From NCBI RefSeq assembly GCF_024764775.1, contig NZ_JALIGC010000037.1, positions 248,001-312,000 on the forward strand: a DNA stretch of 64,000 nt, read 5' to 3'. Origin of the DNA: Scandinavium manionii (GTDB lineage Bacteria; Pseudomonadota; Gammaproteobacteria; Enterobacterales; Enterobacteriaceae). Below are positions 58,938-64,000 of the stretch, in pieces. Below the pieces are notes generated by a model that did no database searches, was not told the origin of the DNA, and was given only the letters and a program-made list of their open reading frames with translations. The position numbers were made by a program, and so were the translations under genes. Each line of letters begins with the position of its first letter. Position 1 is the stretch's first letter.

Positions 58938-60041
58938 ATGAAAATGAAGGGTAAAGCGTTACTGGCAGGATGTATCGCGCTGGCGATGAGTCACATGGCG
59001 ATGGCCGACGACATTAAAATTGCCGTTGTGGGGGCCATGTCCGGTCCGGTAGCGCAGTATGGCGATCAGGAGTTCACGGGGGCTGAACAGGCTGTCGCTG
59101 ACATTAATGCCAAGGGCGGCATCAAAGGCAACAAACTCGAAATCGTAAAATATGACGATGCCTGCGACCCGAAACAGGCCGTAGCCGTGGCGAACAAAGT
59201 CGTGAACGATGGCATCAAATACGTTATCGGTCACCTGTGCTCTTCTTCCACTCAGCCAGCGTCTGACATCTACGAAGACGAAGGCATTCTGATGATCACT
59301 CCGGCTGCGACGGCGCCTGAGCTGACTGCGCGCGGTTACAATCTGATCCTGCGTACCACCGGTCTGGACTCTGACCAGGGCCCAACCGCCGCGAAATATA
59401 TCCTCAACACCGTGAAGCCGAAACGCATCGCGATTGTGCATGACAAACAGCAGTACGGTGAAGGTCTGGCGCGCGCCGTGCAGGATCCGCTGAAAAAAGG
59501 CGGCGCCAACGTAGTGTTCTTTGACGGGATCACCGCCGGTGAGAAAGACTTCTCTACCCTGGTTGCACGTCTGAAGAAAGAGAATATCGACTTCGTTTAC
59601 TACGGTGGCTACCACCCGGAAATGGGTCAGATCCTGCGCCAGGCACGTGCTGCCGGTCTGAAAACCCAGTTTATGGGCCCGGAAGGGGTGGCGAACGTGT
59701 CACTGTCTAACATTGCCGGTGATTCTGCAGAAGGCCTGCTGGTCACCAAGCCGAAGAACTACGATCAGGTTCCAGCGAACAAACCGGTGGTAGACGCTAT
59801 CAAGGCGAAGAAACAGGATCCGAGCGGGGCGTTCGTGTGGACCACCTATGCCGCGATCCAGTCTTTGAGCGCGGGCCTGAACCAGAGCGACGACCCGGCG
59901 AAAATTGCTGAATGGCTGAAAGCCAACAGCGTCGACACCGTCATGGGCCCGCTGATGTGGGATAAGAAAGGCGACCTGAAAGGCTTTGAGTTCGGTGTGT
60001 TCACGTGGCATGCCAACGGTACCGCGACTGACGCGAAGTAA
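58938..60041 (+). CDS. livJ: Leu/Ile/Val-binding periplasmic protein
   Basis: Periplasmic receptor for the high-affinity branched-chain amino acid ABC transporter LIV-I. ATG 58938 (MKMKGKALLAGCIALAMS) behind CAGG gives 367 residues, as E. coli LivJ; the ATG at 58839 would add 33 residues of leader and is unlikely. The signal peptide ends near residue 23 (AMA-DD). VGAMSGPVAQYGDQEF and a Cys pair (DDACDPKQ, GHLCSSST) are typical. It is a separate unit from livKHM. Lrp and leucine repress the locus in E. coli. Confidence 0.97.
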   Translation: MKMKGKALLAGCIALAMSHMAMADDIKIAVVGAMSGPVAQYGDQEFTGAEQAVADINAKGGIKGNKLEIVKYDDACDPKQAVAVANKVVNDGIKYVIGHLCSSSTQPASDIYEDEGILMITPAATAPELTARGYNLILRTTGLDSDQGPTAAKYILNTVKPKRIAIVHDKQQYGEGLARAVQDPLKKGGANVVFFDGITAGEKDFSTLVARLKKENIDFVYYGGYHPEMGQILRQARAAGLKTQFMGPEGVANVSLSNIAGDSAEGLLVTKPKNYDQVPANKPVVDAIKAKKQDPSGAFVWTTYAAIQSLSAGLNQSDDPAKIAEWLKANSVDTVMGPLMWDKKGDLKGFEFGVFTWHANGTATDAK

Positions 60042-60167
60042 TTTTCCCTGCGCCTTTCGTGCTGCAGATGCGTTGGCTGCGTTATTCAACCCCGGTCACT
60101 TACTTCACTAAGCTCCCGGGGATTTCATAACTTGCCGCCTTCCTGCAGCACGAAATTCTTGGGAAAA
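60042..60167. repeat. ERIC (IRU) element
   Basis: A 126-bp copy of canonical length: TTTTCCC...TTTCGTGCTGCAG and CTGCAGCACGAAATTCTTGGGAAAA are the terminal inverted repeats. The core CGTTGGCTGCG...CACTTACTT...AAGCTCCCGGGGATT is typical. It begins at the livJ stop codon. Confidence 0.9.
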
Positions 60168-60174
60168 TTCGGAG

Positions 60175-60202
60175 TAGGACGTAGGACGTAGGACGTAGGC
60201 CG
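60175..60202. repeat. 7-bp tandem repeat TAGGACG
   Basis: Three exact copies of TAGGACG (60175-60195) and a variant TAGGCCG, running into the adjacent REP unit, as if the REP's own GTAGGC tail had been multiplied. Confidence 0.85.
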
Positions 60203-60226
60203 GGTAAGGCGGAGCCGCCGCCCGGC
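60195..60226. repeat. REP element
   Basis: GTAGGCCGGGTAAGGCGGAG-CCGCCGCCCGGC palindrome of the standard REP type, between livJ and panZ. Confidence 0.8.
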
Positions 60227-60270
60227 ATTTTTAATGCTTCACCCAGCCATTTTTAATGCTTCACCCAGCC
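60227..60270. repeat. 22-bp perfect tandem duplication at the end of panZ
   Basis: ATTTTTAATGCTTCACCCAGCC occurs at 60227-60248 and again at 60249-60270. The right copy includes the last five codons and the stop of panZ, so the left copy is a duplicated gene end lying just outside the reading frame. Confidence 0.95.
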
Positions 60271-60636
60271 ATTTTCCTGCGCCGTAAACTCCAGCGCCTG
60301 CATAAACGCCGCCATCACGCCTCTGTCTTCCACGCCGACATCCGCCATCCACCAACTGTCGACGCCAGGATTATCACGCAGCACCTCTTCCAGCAGATAT
60401 TTCCCTACGCCGCGGCGACGGGTAACTTCGCGTATCCGCATGGAATCCAGCGCGCCCTGTGTGCCTTGCAGCGTCACACGCACCGCACCGAGCAGGCGTT
60501 CATTAAACCGCGCCGCATAGATCCGATGCTGATCGTCCATCTGCAAGGACGACGCACTGTATTCTGGCCAGATCTTGCCGAGATCGATGTGGTCCTGCTC
60601 GCTGAGCGTGGTCAGCCTGATTACTGTCAGTTTCAT
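60253..60636 (-). CDS. panZ: PanD maturation/regulatory factor PanZ (GNAT family)
   Basis: 127 residues, as E. coli PanZ/PanM (YhhK). It promotes self-cleavage of the aspartate decarboxylase proenzyme PanD and inhibits it in response to CoA, setting beta-alanine supply for pantothenate. GNAT acetyl-CoA motif REVTRRRGVGKYLLEEVL. Its C-terminus (ENGWVKH) falls in the 22-bp duplication but the frame is unaffected. Antisense to and between the two liv receptor genes, as in E. coli. Confidence 0.95.
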   Translation of the reverse strand: MKLTVIRLTTLSEQDHIDLGKIWPEYSASSLQMDDQHRIYAARFNERLLGAVRVTLQGTQGALDSMRIREVTRRRGVGKYLLEEVLRDNPGVDSWWMADVGVEDRGVMAAFMQALEFTAQENGWVKH

Positions 60637-61056
60637 GTGAAGCCACCTGTAAAAAATAATGCCCCGAGTTTATCTAATTTCTCGACTCGCCGATTTCTAT
60701 TTTTATGTTGAATACCAGCGGATTCGTTTTCTTCTTACCGTTCGAAGTAGCGCAATGCGTTATGGATCGAAAAATAAGCAGAATTTTAACCTGAAAGGTA
60801 GTGATTTATCCCGCTCTTTGTAACCTTATTTTATGCTGAAAACGGCGTTTTTTTTGTTTAACTCTGTCTGAATACAGAATATTATCTTTGCTTAATCGAC
60901 TGAAAAATAGAGATTTTAGTCTGGTTTTTGGCAAATAACATCGCTAAACCATTAAAGAGACTGGTAAAAGTAGCGTTGTGCATTAAAAGCACAGAATGCT
61001 TTTTAACCAAATAAATACAAAATATATACAAACAACATCACGAATGGGGATTGAAG
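60637..61056 (+). promoter_or_regulatory. 420-bp promoter/leader region of livKHM
   Basis: AT-rich, no gene. It contains the panZ promoter on the left and the livK promoter and leader on the right; the last 40 bases (CAACATCACGAATGGGGAT) match the livJ leader (CAACATCAC...AATGGGGAAT), so a shared regulatory leader for the paralogues is likely. Lrp sites were not assigned. Confidence 0.6.
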
Positions 61057-62166
61057 ATGAAACGGAATGCAAAAACATTGATTGCGGGAATGATTGCCCT
61101 GGCCATGTCGCAGTCAGCAATGGCAAAAGACATTAAGGTCGCCGTGATTGGTGCAATGTCTGGCCCGGTTGCACAGTGGGGCGACATGGAGTTCAACGGC
61201 GCGCGTCAGGCAATTAAAGACATCAATGCCAAGGGCGGCATCAAAGGCGACAAACTGGTCGCCGTGGAATATGACGACGCCTGCGATCCGAAACAGGCCG
61301 TGGCGGTTGCCAACAAAGTGGTCAACGACGGCATCAAATATGTTATCGGTCACCTCTGTTCTTCTTCTACTCAGCCAGCGTCTGACATTTACGAAGACGA
61401 AGGCATTCTGATGATTACCCCTGGTGCGACCAACCCGGAACTGACGCAGCGCGGCTATCAGTACATCATGCGCACCGCGGGTCTCGACTCCTCGCAGGGG
61501 CCAACCGCCGCGAAATACATTCTGGATAAGGTGAAGGCGCAGCGCATTGCCATCATCCATGACAAACAGCAGTACGGCGAAGGTCTGGCGCGCTCCGTAC
61601 AGGACAGCCTGAAGAAAGGTGGCGCGAACGTGGTGTTCTTCGACGGTATCACCGCTGGCGAAAAAGACTTCTCCGCGCTGGTGGCGCGTCTGCAAAAAGA
61701 AAACATCGACTTCGTTTATTACGGCGGCTACTACCCGGAAATGGGGCAGATCCTGCGTCAGGCGCGTTCCGTTGGCCTGAAAACGCAGTTCATGGGGCCG
61801 GAAGGCGTGGGTAACGCTTCCCTGTCGAACATCGCGGGTGCTGCGGGCGAAGGGATGCTGGTGACGATGCCGAAACGCTATGATCAGGATCCGGCGAACA
61901 AAGGTATCGTTGACGCGCTGAAAGCCGAGAAAAAAGATCCGAGCGGCCCGTACGTGTGGATCACCTATGCCGCCGTCCAGTCTCTGGCGACCGCCATGGA
62001 CCGCACCGGCAGCGAAGATCCGCAGGCGCTGATTAAAGATTTAAAAGCTCACGGCGCGAAAACCGTGATTGGGCCGCTGAACTGGGATGAGAAAGGCGAT
62101 CTGAAGGGATTTGAGTTTGGTGTCTTCCAGTGGCATGCGGATGGTTCGTCATCCGTCGCCAAATAA
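61057..62166 (+). CDS. livK: Leucine-specific binding protein
   Basis: Periplasmic receptor giving the LivHMGF transporter its leucine-specific mode. ATG 61057 (MKRNAKTLIAGMIALAMS) with GGGGA six bases upstream gives 369 residues, as E. coli LivK. Signal peptide to about 23. Long blocks are identical to LivJ (NDGIKYVIGHLCSSSTQPAS), reflecting gene duplication. First gene of livKHM(GF). Confidence 0.97.
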   Translation: MKRNAKTLIAGMIALAMSQSAMAKDIKVAVIGAMSGPVAQWGDMEFNGARQAIKDINAKGGIKGDKLVAVEYDDACDPKQAVAVANKVVNDGIKYVIGHLCSSSTQPASDIYEDEGILMITPGATNPELTQRGYQYIMRTAGLDSSQGPTAAKYILDKVKAQRIAIIHDKQQYGEGLARSVQDSLKKGGANVVFFDGITAGEKDFSALVARLQKENIDFVYYGGYYPEMGQILRQARSVGLKTQFMGPEGVGNASLSNIAGAAGEGMLVTMPKRYDQDPANKGIVDALKAEKKDPSGPYVWITYAAVQSLATAMDRTGSEDPQALIKDLKAHGAKTVIGPLNWDEKGDLKGFEFGVFQWHADGSSSVAK

Positions 62167-62183
62167 TAAGACAAATTTCCCTG

Positions 62184-62206
62184 CCGCCCGATCACCTGCC
62201 GGGCGG
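62184..62206 (+). repeat. Intercistronic hairpin between livK and livH
   Basis: CCGCCCG (62184-62190), 9-nt loop, CGGGCGG (62200-62206), without a U-run. Such hairpins protect the abundant receptor message and lower expression of the downstream membrane genes. Confidence 0.65.
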
Positions 62207-62224
62207 TGATAAAAAGGTTATCTT

Positions 62225-63151
62225 ATGTCAGAGCAGTTCCTCTATTTCCTGCAGCAGATGTTTAACGGCGTCACGCTGGGAAGCACCTATGCATTGATCG
62301 CCATCGGTTACACCATGGTGTACGGCATCATCGGGATGATCAACTTCGCCCACGGCGAGGTGTACATGATTGGCAGCTATGTGTCGTTCATGATCATCGC
62401 CGCGCTGATGATGATGGGTATCGACACCGGCTGGCTGCTGGTGGGTGCCGGATTCGTCGGGGCGATTATCATCGCCAGCGCCTACGGCTGGAGCATCGAA
62501 CGCGTGGCCTATCGTCCGGTTCGCAGCTCTAAGCGCCTGATTGCCCTGATCTCCGCCATCGGGATGTCCATCTTCCTGCAAAACTACGTCAGCCTGACGG
62601 AAGGATCGCGCGATATCGCGCTGCCAAGCCTGTTTAACGGCCAGTGGATTATCGGCAGCAGCGAAAACTTCGCCGCCAGTATCACCACCATGCAGCTCGT
62701 TATCTGGATTGTGACTTTTGTGGCGATGCTGGCTCTGACGGTGTTCATCCGCTATTCCCGCATGGGCCGCGCCTGTCGCGCCTGCGCAGAAGACCTGAAA
62801 ATGGCGAGCCTGCTCGGCATCAACACCGACCGCGTTATTGCCCTGACGTTTGTTATCGGCGCGGCGATGGCGGCGGTGGCGGGCGTGCTGCTCGGTCAGT
62901 TCTATGGCGTCATTAACCCGTACATCGGCTTTATGGCCGGGATGAAAGCCTTTACTGCTGCGGTTCTCGGCGGGATCGGCAGTATTCCAGGCGCGATGAT
63001 CGGCGGCCTGATTCTGGGCGTGGCCGAAGCGCTGTCCTCCGCTTACCTGAGTACCGAGTACAAAGACGTGGTGTCGTTCGCGCTGCTGATTGTGGTGCTG
63101 CTGGTGATGCCAACCGGGATCCTGGGTCGTCCGGAGGTAGAGAAAGTATGA
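62225..63151 (+). CDS. livH: Branched-chain amino acid ABC transporter permease LivH
   Basis: 308 residues, as in E. coli. One of two inner-membrane channel subunits, about eight helices. The transport family motif GRACRACAEDLKMASLLGINTDRVIALTF is the EAA-type loop contacting the LivG/LivF ATPases, and GMKAFTAAVLGGIGSIPGAMIGG is conserved. Overlaps livM by ATGA. Confidence 0.97.
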   Translation: MSEQFLYFLQQMFNGVTLGSTYALIAIGYTMVYGIIGMINFAHGEVYMIGSYVSFMIIAALMMMGIDTGWLLVGAGFVGAIIIASAYGWSIERVAYRPVRSSKRLIALISAIGMSIFLQNYVSLTEGSRDIALPSLFNGQWIIGSSENFAASITTMQLVIWIVTFVAMLALTVFIRYSRMGRACRACAEDLKMASLLGINTDRVIALTFVIGAAMAAVAGVLLGQFYGVINPYIGFMAGMKAFTAAVLGGIGSIPGAMIGGLILGVAEALSSAYLSTEYKDVVSFALLIVVLLVMPTGILGRPEVEKV

Positions 63152-64000
63152 AACCGATGCATTTTGCGATGGCGCTGCTTTCAGCCGCCATGTTCTTCGT
63201 GCTGGCGGGCGTTTTCATGGGCGTTCAGCTTTCGTTGAGTGGCACCAAACTGGTGGTTAATTCCGCCGCCGACATTCGTTGGCAGTGGATTTATATCGGC
63301 ACCGCGGTAGTGTTTTTCTTCCAGCTCCTGCGCCCGATGGTGCAGAAAGGCCTGAAAAGCGTGTCCGGCCCGAAGCTGGTGCTGCCGGCGATTGACGGTT
63401 CGACCGTTAAGCAGAAGCTGTTCCTGATTGCGCTGCTGGTTATCGCCGTGGCGTGGCCGTTCATGGTGTCTCGCGGTACCATCGATATCGCCACCCTGAC
63501 CATGATCTACATTATTCTTGGTCTCGGTCTGAACGTGGTCGTGGGCCTGTCTGGCCTGCTGGTGCTGGGCTACGGCGGTTTCTACGCCATCGGCGCGTAC
63601 ACCTTTGCGCTGCTGAATCACTATTACGGTCTCGGCTTCTGGACCTGTCTGCCGCTGGCAGGCCTGGTTTCCGCAGCCGCCGGTTTCCTGCTCGGCTTCC
63701 CGGTGCTGCGTCTGCGCGGCGACTATCTGGCGATTGTGACCCTCGGCTTCGGCGAAATCGTGCGTATTTTGCTGCTCAATAACACCGAAATCACTGGCGG
63801 CCCGAACGGTATCAGCCAGATCCCGAAACCGACGCTGTTTGGCCTCGAGTTCAGCCGTACCGCGCGCGAAGGCGGTTGGGATACCTTCAGCAACTTCTTC
63901 CACCTGAAGTACGACCCGAACGACCGTGTGATTTTCCTCTACCTGGTGGCGCTGCTGCTGGTGGTCTTTACGCTGTTTGTAATCAACCGCCTGCTGCGGA
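63148..64000 (+). CDS. livM: Branched-chain amino acid ABC transporter permease LivM (cut by window end)
   Basis: First 284 residues of about 425. ATG 63148 overlaps the livH stop. The N-terminal region (MKPMHFAMALLSAAMFFVLAG), three extra helices, then GLNVVVGLSGLLVLGYGGFYAIGAY and GDYLAIVTLGFGEIVRILLLN identify it. The missing part should include the C-terminal EAA loop; livG and livF are expected beyond the window. Confidence 0.96.
   Translation, partial: MKPMHFAMALLSAAMFFVLAGVFMGVQLSLSGTKLVVNSAADIRWQWIYIGTAVVFFFQLLRPMVQKGLKSVSGPKLVLPAIDGSTVKQKLFLIALLVIAVAWPFMVSRGTIDIATLTMIYIILGLGLNVVVGLSGLLVLGYGGFYAIGAYTFALLNHYYGLGFWTCLPLAGLVSAAAGFLLGFPVLRLRGDYLAIVTLGFGEIVRILLLNNTEITGGPNGISQIPKPTLFGLEFSRTAREGGWDTFSNFFHLKYDPNDRVIFLYLVALLLVVFTLFVINRLLR

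Noticed and set aside
58938..62166. livJ and livK as signs of a recent local duplication
   Set aside because: The pair is ancient and in the same order in E. coli with panZ between; not a new event.
1..64000. CRISPR arrays, tRNA/rRNA genes, insertion sequences or prophage genes
   Set aside because: Looked for regular repeat-spacer patterns, cloverleaf sequences, transposase and integrase motifs; none seen by eye.

Overview
The window is chromosomal DNA from a member of the Enterobacteriaceae. Gene content and protein sequences closely match the region of the E. coli/Salmonella chromosome that carries gor, prlC, uspA, pitA, zntA, ftsYEX, rpoH and liv. Codon use, REP and ERIC repeats and the accessory genes fit an Enterobacter/Lelliottia/Leclercia-type organism, but the genus cannot be fixed from the sequence alone. 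No tRNA, rRNA, insertion sequence, prophage or CRISPR array was seen.

Layout. 1-4.4 kb: end of a membrane-anchored HEPN-like gene, cytoplasmic trehalase (treF), a lipoprotein of the serine beta-lactamase/PBP family and a small secreted charged protein. 4.5-15.5 kb: housekeeping block gor, rlmJ, a secreted PAP2 acid phosphatase behind a Pho box, prlC behind a heat-shock promoter, rsmJ, uspA, uspB, pitA, yhiN. 15.5-18.2 kb: accessory stretch with two overlapping small ORFs, a gene remnant, an NlpC/P60 peptidase, a LuxR-type regulator and about 0.8 kb of AT-rich non-coding DNA. 18.2-25.6 kb: the complete arnBCADTEF operon (lipid A modification with L-Ara4N) behind a PmrA-type box. 25.6-39.7 kb: a 17-gene minus-strand aryl polyene (APE) type II PKS/fatty-acid-like cluster, apeC to apeR, ending in acpT. 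39.9-43.7 kb: a small lipoprotein, yhhT, dcrB, yhhQ, tusA. 43.8-46.6 kb: a TRAP transporter set (dctPQM). 46.7-51.1 kb: zntA with its ZntR-type promoter, yhhN, yhhM, yhhL, rsmD. 51.2-55.8 kb: ftsY-ftsE-ftsX and rpoH. 55.9-58.7 kb: a divergent MocR regulator and GABA-type aminotransferase pair. 58.9-64 kb: livJ, panZ, livK, livH and the start of livM, cut by the window edge.

How the genes work together. Two large envelope systems lie tail to tail: arn (cationic lipid A, polymyxin resistance) and APE (membrane-bound polyene pigment). The phosphopantetheinyl transferase gene acpT is the last gene of the APE operon. E. coli K-12 keeps acpT at the equivalent place without the cluster, so the window shows an intact version of a locus that K-12 has lost. 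Stress control recurs: a sigma-32 promoter on prlC, rpoH itself with a sigma-E promoter, uspA/uspB, a Pho box on the acid phosphatase and a ZntR operator on zntA.

Against the E. coli gene order, dtpB, arsRBC, yhhS and nikABCDE are missing. The arn operon, the APE cluster, the TRAP genes and the MocR/aminotransferase pair are the main additions. I found no clearly unprecedented large system. The least explained items are the HEPN membrane protein at the left edge, the overlapping small ORFs at 15.6 kb, and an APE cluster without a head-group methyltransferase.
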